Of a stretch of 64,000 bases of DNA, positions 52,418 through 61,309 are shown piece after piece. Made by a program: the position numbers and the translations under genes. The stretch comes from Jeotgalibacillus alimentarius (GTDB lineage Bacteria > Bacillota > Bacilli > Bacillales > Jeotgalibacillaceae), in the NCBI RefSeq assembly GCF_000829445.1, contig NZ_JXRQ01000017.1:62001-126000 (forward strand), in the 5' to 3' direction. The notes under the pieces were generated by a model. That model had not been told where the DNA came from. It made no database searches and saw only the letters and a program-made list of their open reading frames with translations. The stretch's first letter is position 1. Each line of letters opens with the position of its first letter.

Positions 52418-53962
52418 GTGAGAAGAGTCAGCGCTCTTTTACTCATCACTATCCTCCTTTTTAATAGCGCTTTTTTAAGCTCAGCAGGCGCTGTTGAAAA
52501 GGAAGAGAGAAAGTGGCAGGATGAATCAATTTATTTTCTGATGGTGGACCGTTTTTCAAATGGTGATACATCTAATGATTTAGTAGTGGATACGCAGGAC
52601 CCATTGGCATATCACGGAGGAGATTTTCAGGGGATTATTAATGAACTGGATCACATTGAAGAGATGGGCTTTACAGCAATCTGGCTGACCCCGGTTTTTT
52701 CTAATGAAGAAAAAGGGTATCACGGCTACTGGATTGATGATTTTTATGAAACTGAAGACCATTTTGGTACAATCGAAGAATTCAAAGCGCTTGTTGATGA
52801 AGCGCACGACAGAGACATAAAAGTGATTCTTGATTTTGTTGTTAATCATACAGCACCAACTCATCCATGGGTGTCAGATCCTGAAAAAGAAGACTGGTAT
52901 CATGTGGAGCAGCCAATCAGGGATAATAATGATCCTGAACAGCTGGAGAATGGATGGATTTACGGGCTGCCGGATCTGAATACGGAGAACCCGGAAGTGC
53001 GCGAATACTTATTTGACGCTGCAAAATGGTGGATTGAAGAAACGGATATTGACGGCTACCGTCTCGATACAGTAAAGCATGTGCCGACTGAATTCTGGAC
53101 AGACTTTTCTTCTGAAGTAAAGTCCGTAAAAGATGATTTCTATTTACTTGGAGAGGTATACGATACGGATATACGTAAGATTGCTGAATATGCTGATACA
53201 GGTATAGACGGATTTGTCGATTTTCCTCTTGCAGAACAAATGAGAAGTGCTTTTCAAACAGTGGACCAGTCGACAGCAAGACTGTTCAATTACTGGGATT
53301 ATAATCAGCAGTTTTTCGAAAACCCCTATCTGATGGGGAACTTTATAGATAATCATGATATGAGCCGGTTTACACGGCTTGCATCAGAACAGAATATGTT
53401 TCCCGGTACAAGATGGGAACTGGCAACTGTCTTTATGTTTACAGTGCCTGGCATTCCGATTATGTATTATGGATCTGAAATTGCTTTAGACGGTGGGGAA
53501 GACCCTGATAACCGCAGATTGATGGACTTTAATGTAGATGAAGAGCTGAAAGAATATATAGGTGATGTAGGAGAACTCCGTCAGGATCTTCCGTCACTGA
53601 CCAGGGGTACGTTGAGTGTTCTCTATAATGAGCAGGGAATGCTTGTATATGAAAGGGAATATGAAGATGAGACAACAATTATTACGATTAACAACACGAG
53701 TGAAACGCAAACAGTAGACCTGCCTGTAAGTGATTACATGGATAACAGTGAATTGCGCGGTCTTCTTGGCGGTGACCTTGTCAGAGCAGAAGATGATCAG
53801 TTCAGAATCATTCTGGACAGAGAAGTAGCTGAAATTTATGTTGTTGCTGATGAAACCGGGATAAACTACGGCTTTTTAGCATTGATCGCTGCTGTCTGGA
53901 TCTTCTTTATCAGTTTCTTCATATTTATGAGAAAAAGAGGGAAAAGAAAATCAGAGGCTTAG
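52418..53962 (+). CDS. Membrane-anchored extracellular alpha-amylase (GH13)
   Basis: Secreted GH13 enzyme of 514 residues with a signal peptide (about 1-25). The triad is in 'GYRLDTVKHV' (near 215), 'LLGEVYD' (near 244) and 'IDNHDMSRF' (near 311). Unusually, the C-terminus has a hydrophobic helix (about 482-502, 'GFLALIAAVWIFFISFFIFM') followed by a basic 'RKRGKRK' tail, so the enzyme should stay on the outer membrane face and pass maltodextrins to the lipoprotein receptor. GTG 52418 follows AAAGGAGGAGG. It is the last gene of the importer operon. Confidence 0.9.
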   Translation: MRRVSALLLITILLFNSAFLSSAGAVEKEERKWQDESIYFLMVDRFSNGDTSNDLVVDTQDPLAYHGGDFQGIINELDHIEEMGFTAIWLTPVFSNEEKGYHGYWIDDFYETEDHFGTIEEFKALVDEAHDRDIKVILDFVVNHTAPTHPWVSDPEKEDWYHVEQPIRDNNDPEQLENGWIYGLPDLNTENPEVREYLFDAAKWWIEETDIDGYRLDTVKHVPTEFWTDFSSEVKSVKDDFYLLGEVYDTDIRKIAEYADTGIDGFVDFPLAEQMRSAFQTVDQSTARLFNYWDYNQQFFENPYLMGNFIDNHDMSRFTRLASEQNMFPGTRWELATVFMFTVPGIPIMYYGSEIALDGGEDPDNRRLMDFNVDEELKEYIGDVGELRQDLPSLTRGTLSVLYNEQGMLVYEREYEDETTIITINNTSETQTVDLPVSDYMDNSELRGLLGGDLVRAEDDQFRIILDREVAEIYVVADETGINYGFLALIAAVWIFFISFFIFMRKRGKRKSEA

Positions 53963-53981
53963 GCCTTTGATCTTAACATTT

Positions 53982-53995
53982 TGTAAGCGTAAACA
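53982..53995 (+). promoter_or_regulatory. cre-like site before malR
   Basis: TGTAAGCGTAAACA matches the CcpA cre consensus at 13 of 14 positions and is part of a longer palindrome TTTGTAAGCGTAAACAAA, 21 bp before the regulator's start codon. It may serve CcpA or the LacI-type regulator itself. Confidence 0.6.
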
Positions 53996-54016
53996 AAATC
54001 GCAGGAGGTGACCATG

Positions 54017-55048
54017 ATGTCTGTCACAATTAAAGATGTAGCAAAAGTGGCAAATGTAGCCCCGTCCACTGTTTCACGCGTCATTGCGAATAACCCGAGA
54101 ATCAGTGAACAGACAAAAGTTAAAGTAAGAGAAGCGATGGAGCAGCTTGGCTACCACCCGAATTTTATTGCCAGAAGTCTTGCGAATCAGTCAACACAGG
54201 TGATCGGACTAGTCACTCCAGGCTCATCTGATGTGTTTTTTCAGAATCCGTTCTTCCCGACAGTATTAAGAGGGCTGAACGAAGGGGCGCATGAACATCA
54301 ATATGCGCTGCAGCTTGTCACAGGCAAAAGTGAGGACGATATTTATAACGGAGTCGTTCAAATGGTGCAGGGAGGACGGGTGGATGGTGTCATCCTCCTT
54401 TATTCAAAAGTGGAAGACAGAATTGTCACCTACCTTCAGGAAAGAAATTTCCCATTTGTGATGATTGGCAAGCCGTATAAAATGGCAGAGAGCATTACGC
54501 ATGTGGATAATGACAATATTCAGGCAGGCTTTGACGCGACAGAGTTTCTGATCGGTATGGGGCATGAGAGAATTGCCTATATCGGTGGGGATAAACAGCT
54601 GGTTGTGACAGTAGAAAGACTTCAGGGGTATAAGGATGCACTGGCGCAAGCCGGATTACCATACAGAGAGTCATATACCGTCCATGAAAGCTTTTTACTT
54701 GAAGGCGGTAAAGATGCAATATGTGCGTTAATGGAACTGCCGGTCAGTGACAGGCCGACAGCACTTCTGGTCACAGATGATCTGATGTCACTCGGTGTGC
54801 TAAATACGCTCAGTGAGCTTGATATGACAGTACCTGAAGACATCTCAATGATCAGCTTCAACAATGTATTATTCTCAGAAATGTCGAGACCTCCGCTGAC
54901 TTCTGTGGATATTAATATCTTTCAGCTTGGATTCGAAGCGTCTGCACAGCTGATTAAAAGAGTGGAGGATAAAAGCGTGCCGCATCGCCGCGTCACTGTT
55001 CCGCATCATATTGTGAAAAGGTTTTCCACTGAATACGTGAAGAAATAA
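54017..55048 (+). CDS. malR: LacI-family transcriptional regulator of maltodextrin genes (MalR/MdxR-like)
   Basis: Regulator of 343 residues: N-terminal LacI helix-turn-helix 'TIKDVAKVANVAPSTVSRVI' (residues 4-23) with the hinge 'HPNFIARSLA', then a periplasmic-binding-like sugar domain. Its place after the maltodextrin operon and the palindromes before that operon indicate that it represses it and is released by maltose or maltodextrin. ATG 54017 has AGGAGG at 8 nt; ATG 54014 and GTG 54008 are closer. Confidence 0.9.
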   Translation: MSVTIKDVAKVANVAPSTVSRVIANNPRISEQTKVKVREAMEQLGYHPNFIARSLANQSTQVIGLVTPGSSDVFFQNPFFPTVLRGLNEGAHEHQYALQLVTGKSEDDIYNGVVQMVQGGRVDGVILLYSKVEDRIVTYLQERNFPFVMIGKPYKMAESITHVDNDNIQAGFDATEFLIGMGHERIAYIGGDKQLVVTVERLQGYKDALAQAGLPYRESYTVHESFLLEGGKDAICALMELPVSDRPTALLVTDDLMSLGVLNTLSELDMTVPEDISMISFNNVLFSEMSRPPLTSVDINIFQLGFEASAQLIKRVEDKSVPHRRVTVPHHIVKRFSTEYVKK

Positions 55049-55075
55049 AAAAGAACCTGCAGAAGGTTCTTTTTT
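55047..55075. terminator. Bidirectional terminator between malR and CoA-disulfide reductase
   Basis: AAAAAAGAACCT, short loop, AGGTTCTTTTTT: 12-bp stem between convergent genes. Confidence 0.9.
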
Positions 55076-56421
55076 CATTTCTTCACTTTTTTTACGGCTT
55101 TATATCCAAGCATATTCACAGGATCCTTTGGTGCGCTGTAAGGAGGTGCATAAGCGATTTCAAGTGTCTGCAGATCAAGGACTGTCAGATTACCTGTAAT
55201 CGCTGTGCTAATGACATCAATCCGCTTATCTGCTCCTTCTCCGACAGCCTGTGCCCCGAGGATCTTACCGTCATCATGAGAGAAGTGAATAACCAGTGAA
55301 AGCTTTGCGGCACCCGGATAATAACCCGCATGCTGTCTGGCAGTGAGTTCTGCAGTTTCAAAGGGTATTTTCATCTCTGTTAATGACGATGCACTGTGAC
55401 CTACAACTGCAGCTGTCTGATCGAAGACTTTACAGATAGCAGTACCCAGGATACCTTTGAATGGGAGACTGTCACCGGTCATATGCCTCGCTGCGATATA
55501 AGCTTCCCGGTGTGCAACCCATGCCAGAGGAACACGCTTTGGCTGTGATGTAATGTAATCAATAGACTCGATCACATCCCCAATGGCATAGATATCCTCA
55601 TCATTTGTCTGCATATATTCATTGACACAAACGCCGCCTGTTTCACCAATTTTCAAACCGGCTGTTTCAGCCAGATGTTTGTTCGGTTTAATACCGACAG
55701 CCAAGAGCAAAAAGTCAGCTTCGATCTCTGAACCATCTGACAACAATAAAGATTTATCTTCATTTATTCGCTTTACCGTTGCGTTCAGGTGAAGATCAAT
55801 GCCTTTTTGAAGGAGCTCTTTTTCAAGAATTTCTGAGAAAGCCGGTTCGAGCAGATTCAACACGTGACCGGAGCGTTGAACGAGATGAACGTCAAGGCCT
55901 CTCTCTTTCATATTTTCAGCCATTTCAAGCCCGATAAATCCGCCGCCAACTAGACAGGCTGACTGATAACTTCTGCCGGAGATATGCTCATCGAGTTTCA
56001 GCATATCCTTAAACGATCTCAGGCTGTAGCAGTTACCGCGGTCAAGATGTTCAATATCAGGTACAATCGGAACTGCCCCGGGAGAATAGACCAGCTTATC
56101 ATATGTCTCTTCATACATTTCATTTTGAATATGATCATTGATTGTAAGGGTCTTTTTACTTCGATTAATGCTGATCACTTCATGACGGATCCGCACTTCA
56201 ATGCTTTTATCTTTTTGAAAAGACTCAGGTGTTGCAGCAATCAACTGCTCTTTCTCTTCAACAAAACCTCCGAGGTAGTAAGGCATACCGCAATTTGCAA
56301 AAGACATTGTTCCATCTTTTTCAAACACGATAATCTCAGCCTGATCATCAAGCATCCTCAGCTGGGAGGCGAAGGTTGCACCGCCTGCAACGCCTCCGAT
56401 AACGAGTACTTTCATATTCAT
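55075..56421 (-). CDS. CoA-disulfide reductase family protein
   Basis: Flavoprotein disulfide reductase of 448 residues. FAD motif 'VLVIGGVAGGATFASQLR', the single redox Cys44 in 'SFANCGMPYYLGG', an NAD(P)H-binding 'ACLVGGGFIGLEMAENM' and 'IYAIGDVIE' are present. The single-cysteine active site marks the CoADR/NADH oxidase group, which keeps CoA thiols reduced or removes oxygen. It lacks a clear ribosome site; either ATG 56421 or 56415 may be used. It follows degV by 10 bp. Confidence 0.9.
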   Translation of the reverse strand: MNMKVLVIGGVAGGATFASQLRMLDDQAEIIVFEKDGTMSFANCGMPYYLGGFVEEKEQLIAATPESFQKDKSIEVRIRHEVISINRSKKTLTINDHIQNEMYEETYDKLVYSPGAVPIVPDIEHLDRGNCYSLRSFKDMLKLDEHISGRSYQSACLVGGGFIGLEMAENMKERGLDVHLVQRSGHVLNLLEPAFSEILEKELLQKGIDLHLNATVKRINEDKSLLLSDGSEIEADFLLLAVGIKPNKHLAETAGLKIGETGGVCVNEYMQTNDEDIYAIGDVIESIDYITSQPKRVPLAWVAHREAYIAARHMTGDSLPFKGILGTAICKVFDQTAAVVGHSASSLTEMKIPFETAELTARQHAGYYPGAAKLSLVIHFSHDDGKILGAQAVGEGADKRIDVISTAITGNLTVLDLQTLEIAYAPPYSAPKDPVNMLGYKAVKKVKK

Positions 56422-56431
56422 ATCATTCCAA

Positions 56432-57295
56432 TCAGCGTACAGATTTTTTGTTCAGGAAGAAAATAGCGAGTGTGCCGGGCCCTGCATGAGCACCGACTGC
56501 AGAACCGATCATACCTGTAAAGAATGAAGATGTGCCGAATTCATTTTCAATCATCGTTTTCATTTCTTCAGCAAGTTCGGCGTCATCACCGTGGCTGATG
56601 CCGATCATTTGCTGATCAAGCTGATCTCCGCGTTCATTCATGACTTCAATAATCCGTTTTAACAGCTTTTTCTTTCCGCGCAGCTTTTCAAGCGGGACGA
56701 GTTTTCCATCTTCAACGTGAAGCAGAGGCTTGATGTTTAAAAGTCCCCCGATAAAGGCGGAAGCTTTAGACACGCGTCCGCCTTTAGCAAGATAGTCAAG
56801 GTCTTCAACAGTGAATAAGTGCTCCATATGTTCGAGCTGAAATTGAACTTCATCTGTTATTTCTTCAAATGCAGCACCTTCTGACAGCATAGATGCCGCT
56901 TTTACAACAACCAGTCCATACCCGAGTGAAGCACACTTCGTATCAACAATGGTCAGATCAAGTTCCGGATATTCTTCTTTTACCTGATCTCTGATCATCA
57001 CCCCGGTCTGATAAGTGCCTGAGAGTTCAGATGAAAAGGCAATATAAAGTCCTTTTTTACCGGACTTGGCAAGTGCAGTGAACTCTTCTTCCATCTTTTG
57101 CGGGCTAGCCTGTGATGTTTTAGGGTGTCCGCCATTTCTGATCGAATCAAAAACATCCTTAGATTTTATTGTAACCAGATCCTCGTATTCTTCTTCACCT
57201 ATATGTACATGTAGAGGGAGGAGTGTTATATTATGTTCTGTGAAAAATTCAGCAGGCAAATCACACGCGCTGTCTGCAATCAGTTGGATATTCAT
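56432..57295 (-). CDS. DegV family fatty-acid-binding protein (YitS-like)
   Basis: DegV protein of 287 residues: 'IADSACDLP' at the N-terminus, 'KTSQASPQ' and 'YIAFSSELSGTYQTG' in the middle and 'GGLLNIKPLL' later, all lipid-contact segments of the fold. Family members hold fatty acids for the FakA kinase that makes acyl phosphates; no FakA gene is present here. ATG 57295 follows AAAGGAGCG. It is divergent from yitT, as in the B. subtilis yitS-yitT pair. Confidence 0.92.
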   Translation of the reverse strand: MNIQLIADSACDLPAEFFTEHNITLLPLHVHIGEEEYEDLVTIKSKDVFDSIRNGGHPKTSQASPQKMEEEFTALAKSGKKGLYIAFSSELSGTYQTGVMIRDQVKEEYPELDLTIVDTKCASLGYGLVVVKAASMLSEGAAFEEITDEVQFQLEHMEHLFTVEDLDYLAKGGRVSKASAFIGGLLNIKPLLHVEDGKLVPLEKLRGKKKLLKRIIEVMNERGDQLDQQMIGISHGDDAELAEEMKTMIENEFGTSSFFTGMIGSAVGAHAGPGTLAIFFLNKKSVR

Positions 57296-57432
57296 ATGAA
57301 TCGCTCCTTTGTCGTTAGTCCTAAGTCTCAGTTTATCTATTTATTTGATAATTTACAACGACATTAGTGTATATGAAGTTAAAACAGGTAAAGAAAGAAT
57401 AGAATGGACTTTTTAGAAGGGAAGGGTGAAAG

Positions 57433-58326
57433 GTGGCAGAAACAAAAGATGCTTTCAGCTTATCTAATGTATCAAAAGAAACAATGTGGCTTGAGACACA
57501 GAAGATAGCAGTTGTTATTATCGGAGCAATCCTGAATGCAGTAGCACTGAATTTATTTCTGATTCCTGCAAATGTCTTTGCAAGCGGATTTACAGGTGCA
57601 GCACAGCTTTTATCTAATATTTTTTATGAATTTACTCCTATTAATTTGTCAACTGGTATCTTACTGCTGATCCTCAATATTCCGGCAATCATACTAGGCT
57701 GGCTCAGGGTAGGGAAAATGTTTACGATCTATAGCCTTGTGTCAGTTGGCTTTACAACCATTGCGCTTGAAATTATTCCAATTATTGAGGTATCACCTGA
57801 TATTTTACTGAATGCTGTTTTTGGCGGTGTCATTGCAGGTGTGGGTGTGGGGATGACGCTTAAGTGGGGTGCCTCTACCGGTGGTATGGATATTATCGCG
57901 ATGATTTTATCAAGATTGAATGATAAGCCGGTAGGCATTTATTTCTTCGTGATGAATGCTGGTATCATTTTACTTGCAAGTGCGCTTTTTGGTTGGGAAA
58001 AAGGTTTGTATACACTTGTTACACTTTATGCATCTACGAGAATGATCGATGCGCTGCATACAAGACACGAGAAACTCACTGCGATGATCGTTACGGAAAA
58101 ATCTTCACTGCTTAAAAAAGCGATTCACGATAAAATGGTCAGAGGAATCACAATTGTACCTGCACGTGGTGCTTTTGCAGATGATCCGAAAGAAATGCTG
58201 ATTATCGTCATTACAAGGTATGAACTGTTTGAGCTGGAGAGAATTATCCATAAAACAGATCCGCATGCTTTTACAAATATCATTCAGACGACAGGGATCT
58301 TTGGGTTCTTTAGAAAAGACGATTAG
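57433..58326 (+). CDS. yitT: YitT family membrane protein
   Basis: Protein of 297 residues with five to six membrane helices up to about 175 and a C-terminal DUF2179 domain with 'RGITIVPARGAF' and 'MLIIVITRYELFELERIIHKTDPHAF' (in part). The function is unknown. It starts with GTG at 57433, preceded by GAAGGGTGAAAG. Three structured repeats and a perfect hairpin follow before the next gene. Confidence 0.9.
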   Translation: MAETKDAFSLSNVSKETMWLETQKIAVVIIGAILNAVALNLFLIPANVFASGFTGAAQLLSNIFYEFTPINLSTGILLLILNIPAIILGWLRVGKMFTIYSLVSVGFTTIALEIIPIIEVSPDILLNAVFGGVIAGVGVGMTLKWGASTGGMDIIAMILSRLNDKPVGIYFFVMNAGIILLASALFGWEKGLYTLVTLYASTRMIDALHTRHEKLTAMIVTEKSSLLKKAIHDKMVRGITIVPARGAFADDPKEMLIIVITRYELFELERIIHKTDPHAFTNIIQTTGIFGFFRKDD

Positions 58327-58335
58327 TAGAAAAGT

Positions 58336-58413
58336 GGAGCTGAGGGAAGCATACTAGCCCCTGCGAACCGGAGCTGGACATCGTAGGAAAGCAGAAGGCG
58401 CTTGCTCAGCTCC
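58336..58413 (+). repeat. Structured intergenic repeat after yitT
   Basis: A 78-bp element with 9-bp terminal arms GGAGCTGAG and CTCAGCTCC, an inner GGAGCTGG copy and a GGAAAGC core. It is the first of three such elements in the 58327-58857 gap. Confidence 0.6.
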
Positions 58414-58427
58414 GACCGCGATTAATA

Positions 58428-58469
58428 GTAAAACGGCTGTCTCTAAAATAGAGACAGCCGTTTTACTTT
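58428..58469. terminator. Perfect 16-bp hairpin terminator
   Basis: GTAAAACGGCTGTCTC, loop TAAAATA, GAGACAGCCGTTTTAC then TTT. It can end yitT transcripts 100 bp after the stop codon and works in both directions. Confidence 0.8.
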
Positions 58470-58477
58470 GTATAGCC

Positions 58478-58612
58478 GTTCCGCTGCGCTTCAGGCGGAT
58501 GCTTTCCGGACGGTGGACCGTTTTGTGGTCCGATATGGCCTCCTCACCTTCGGTTGCGGGGTCTCAGCTTCCCTCTAATCGTCCCGGAGTCACCGCCTTC
58601 CGCTCCGCTGCA
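58478..58612 (-). repeat. Dispersed structured repeat (family B, full copy)
   Basis: On the minus strand the element reads GAGCGGAAGGCGGTGACTCC, then GGGACGATTAG, and ends GTCCGGAAAGC...CCGCCTGAAGCGC, so its arms are near complements. Blocks match the shorter copy at 27856-27938. The centre has an inner hairpin GGACC-GTTTTGT-GGTCC. No credible gene. Confidence 0.7.
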
Positions 58613-58681
58613 CTAAGGTGTAAAAAATATTTGCACATTTAAAATGTTAGTTATATTAGAGACCAATGTTGTTTTAGCACA

Positions 58682-58833
58682 GCTGGTGATTGGAGCGGAA
58701 GGGGGACGACTCCAGCAGGAGAAGCGTGACATGTGAGACCCACAGACGCAACGCGTCGAGGAGGGCCGATTGAACCGGAGCCAAAAAGACGGCTCATGCG
58801 GAAAGCTTTCCCCCTGGAGCGGAAATCAACAGC
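58682..58833 (+). repeat. Dispersed structured repeat (family A, copy 2)
   Basis: A 152-bp element with arms GCTGGTGATTGGAGCGGAAG and its imperfect complement at the right. Blocks 'GACTCCAGCAGGA', 'GATTGAACCGGAGCCAAAA' and 'CGGCTCATGCGGAAAGC' repeat those at 11396-11542. A short frame through it is an artefact of the repeat. Confidence 0.75.
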
Positions 58834-58857
58834 CCTCTTTAAAAGAGAGTTTAAATG

Positions 58858-59670
58858 TCAGTACTTAATATTCAACCGGTCTTCAAGGAATAACGAAATA
58901 CCATCTTCATTGTTGGTACCTGTAATATGCTTGGCTGTGGATCTGACACTGTCAATGCCGTTGCCCATTGCGACACCCAGGCCGGCGTAATCGAGCATTT
59001 CAAGATCGTTATCCTCATCTCCAAAAGCAATAATACGGTCTTTGGAGATACCGTAGTAATCAGCTACTTTTTTAAGTCCGACTGCTTTATTCAATCCGGA
59101 CTTTACGATTTCAATGACATGCCACGGAGCACCCCATCGTCTGTGGTCAATCACTTCTGCGTGCACTTCACTTAAGTGATTTCTTATGCTGTCCACGTGT
59201 GCCTCATCAGCGTGGATAAGTAAGCTGGTAGGATTAGCAGGTAAATAGGTTCTTAGGTCTCCTGCAGTAATCGTCGGATTACCGAAACTGAAAATGTCCA
59301 GCAGCTTTTCATCATGATAATGAAGATACACATCATCAAGGATTTCAGCTACCATATTATGAAATTCATAGTCATGCACTGCTTCGACAATATCTTTTAC
59401 AACATTCAGGTTCATTGGTTCGTGGTGTAGCCCCCAGCCCTGGTCGAGAGGGTGGTGGACATAGGCACCGTTAAAATTAACGATTGGTGTCTGTAGGCCA
59501 AGCTCTTTATAATAGGCTTCACTCGCCCTGAAAGGTCTGCCGGTTGCAATCATGACTTCATGACCGGCTTCCTTTGCTTTTAAGAGCGTCTTTTTTGTTC
59601 TCTCAGAGATTACTTTCTCATCTGTCAGTAATGTGCCATCAAGGTCTAATGCGATTAAATGTTTATCCAT
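58858..59670 (-). CDS. yitU: Cof-type HAD phosphatase (YitU-like)
   Basis: HAD-superfamily hydrolase of 270 residues. Motif I 'LDLDGTL' gives nucleophile Asp9 and Asp11; 'MIATGRPF' is motif II, 'KSGLNKAVGLK' carries the Lys and 'IAFGDEDNDLEMLDYAGLGVAMGN' (in part) motif IV. The large cap makes it Cof/type IIB; relatives dephosphorylate sugar phosphates or the riboflavin precursor. ATG 59670 has AAGGAG at 9 nt. Synteny with yitT/yitV/yitW supports yitU. Confidence 0.88.
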   Translation of the reverse strand: MDKHLIALDLDGTLLTDEKVISERTKKTLLKAKEAGHEVMIATGRPFRASEAYYKELGLQTPIVNFNGAYVHHPLDQGWGLHHEPMNLNVVKDIVEAVHDYEFHNMVAEILDDVYLHYHDEKLLDIFSFGNPTITAGDLRTYLPANPTSLLIHADEAHVDSIRNHLSEVHAEVIDHRRWGAPWHVIEIVKSGLNKAVGLKKVADYYGISKDRIIAFGDEDNDLEMLDYAGLGVAMGNGIDSVRSTAKHITGTNNEDGISLFLEDRLNIKY

Positions 59671-59800
59671 CTGAATACGCTCCTTCACTTCTAACGTCAA
59701 CACCATTGTACCATTATTCAGATGTATAAGGTGAATGAGTATGCCACATATTGGTTATGTGATAATATATGAGCGAAAAGGTTGGAGAGGAGCAGCACAA

Positions 59801-60565
59801 TTGATCGAAATACATAATAGAAGAATTGCGGGTATCCCTTGCCTGCATGTAGCTAAACAGCAATCAGATCATTCATCTGTCATTTTTTTCTTTCACGGAT
59901 TCATGAGTGCGAAAGAGCACAATCTGCATTACGCTTACCTTTTAGCTGAAAAAGGGTTTGATGTGATACTCCCTGATGCAGCTTATCACGGCGAGCGGTC
60001 CGACGGGTCAGACGAAACGGTCATGAGTACGCGCTTTTGGCAAATCGTTGTCAGATCGATAGAAGAATTTAGTGCCATGAAAAAGGCGCTGTCAGATGAA
60101 GGTTATGCTAATGATACGCGGATCGGTGCAGCCGGAACGTCGATGGGCGGTATCACAACCCTTGGCGCTTTAAAAAAGTATGAGTGGATTCACACTGCAG
60201 TCAGCCTGATGGGTTCTCCTGCATACGTCGGTTTTGCCAAAGCACAGATTCAGCATTTTGAAAGAAATGGTTTCAAACTTCCAATGAGCGAAGAAGAGGT
60301 CAATGAACAGCTGAAGGTACTCGAAGCATATGATTTAAGCCTTCATCCTGAAAAGCTGAATAACCGTCCGCTCATGTTCTGGCATGGAAAAGCGGACACC
60401 GTTGTCCCTTATGAACCAACATATGCATTCTTTAAAGCCATCCACCAGTTATATGTTAAAAAAGATCATCTGCGGTTTATCTCTGAAGAAACAGAAGGAC
60501 ATAAAGTGACGCGTAAAGGGCTGTTGGAAACGGTAAAATGGTTTGATCACCATATGAAATCGTGA
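59801..60565 (+). CDS. yitV: Alpha/beta hydrolase YitV
   Basis: Serine hydrolase of 254 residues. 'FFFHGFMSAKEHNLHYAYLLAEKGF' (in part) forms the oxyanion region, the nucleophile is in 'GTSMGG', the acid in 'HGKADTVVP' and the base His in 'EGHKVT'. Substrate unknown; an esterase is likely. TTG 59801 is chosen because GGAGAGGAGC precedes it by 7 nt and 'LIEIHNRRIAGIP' matches the B. subtilis N-terminus; an extended -10 (TGTGATAAT, 59758-59766) lies between the earlier ATGs and this start. Confidence 0.85.
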   Translation: MIEIHNRRIAGIPCLHVAKQQSDHSSVIFFFHGFMSAKEHNLHYAYLLAEKGFDVILPDAAYHGERSDGSDETVMSTRFWQIVVRSIEEFSAMKKALSDEGYANDTRIGAAGTSMGGITTLGALKKYEWIHTAVSLMGSPAYVGFAKAQIQHFERNGFKLPMSEEEVNEQLKVLEAYDLSLHPEKLNNRPLMFWHGKADTVVPYEPTYAFFKAIHQLYVKKDHLRFISEETEGHKVTRKGLLETVKWFDHHMKS

Positions 60566-60625
60566 CAGTTTCAGTCAGGCGAGATTTTTGGTATGATGGA
60601 CACAAAGAGTTAAAGGAGTGATTTG

Positions 60626-60934
60626 ATGGACCAGGATGTAAAAGACAGCATTATGGGTGCGCTTGAACAAGTAATTGACCCTGAACTGGGTATTGATATC
60701 GTAAATCTTGGCCTTGTCTATGATGTGTTTATGGATGATGCCGGAAATACAGAAGTGAAAATGACATTGACTTCTATGGGCTGCCCGCTGGCTCCTGTCA
60801 TTGTAGATCAGGTTAAAGCAGCACTTGCTGATGTACCGGAAGTAAAAGAAGTAGATGTAAATATCGTATGGAGTCCGCCTTGGAGCAAGGACAACATGTC
60901 ACGATATGCTAAGATTGCTTTAGGCATTACGTGA
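60626..60934 (+). CDS. yitW: MIP18/DUF59 iron-sulfur assembly factor (YitW)
   Basis: A 102-residue protein with 'VIDPELGIDIVNLGLVYDV' (residues 15-33) and 'TLTSMGCPLAPVI' carrying the conserved Cys, ending 'VWSPPWSKDNMSRYAKIALG'. The family (SufT/PaaD/MIP18) helps mature Fe-S proteins. ATG 60626 has AAAGGAG at 7 nt; TTG 60623 is also possible. It is followed by a strong terminator. Confidence 0.9.
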   Translation: MDQDVKDSIMGALEQVIDPELGIDIVNLGLVYDVFMDDAGNTEVKMTLTSMGCPLAPVIVDQVKAALADVPEVKEVDVNIVWSPPWSKDNMSRYAKIALGIT

Positions 60935-60940
60935 TCAAAG

Positions 60941-60983
60941 CACAAAAACCGCTGGACCATTAGATGGGTTCAGCGGTTTTTTC
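60941..60983 (+). terminator. Terminator of yitW
   Basis: AAAAACCGCTGGACC, loop, GGGTTCAGCGGTTTTTT with minor mismatches. The remaining gap to 61309 has no gene that I can support, only the terminator of uppP at its right end. Confidence 0.85.
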
Positions 60984-61216
60984 TGTTTATGAGAGATTGT
61001 GGCTGTTGGCTGATTACGTTATGGCCGAATCATTAAAAGATGATGGTATTCATGTGTTAGCTTCAAGAATTTTCAGTAGAGATGATAGATAAAACCTACC
61101 CTCCGGAAAAGAGTGCCGAATTATAGTCAAAGATGTCAAAATAATTTCAATTGCTGATAGATATACATGAAAAGGTGAGCGAATCGCCACACCTTTACAT
61201 ACCCAGCCGTTACTAC

Positions 61217-61252
61217 ACAAAAAAAGAGGCTCAGCCGCCATGGCCAAACCTC
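61217..61252 (-). terminator. Terminator of uppP
   Basis: On the minus strand AAGAGG-TTTGGC pairs imperfectly with GGCTGAG-CCTCTT and runs into TTTTTTT. Confidence 0.65.
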
Positions 61253-61309
61253 TTACCAATTATAGTGAAACAATTTCCCTTATACAACGTATATAAGGAA
61301 ACCAAATCT

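Noticed and set aside
58733-58990. 85-codon plus-strand frame near yitU
   Set aside because: It runs through the family-A repeat and the antisense of yitU; it is a shadow.
61050-61259. 69-codon minus-strand frame between yitW and uppP
   Set aside because: No ribosome site, and its 5' part lies in the uppP terminator.
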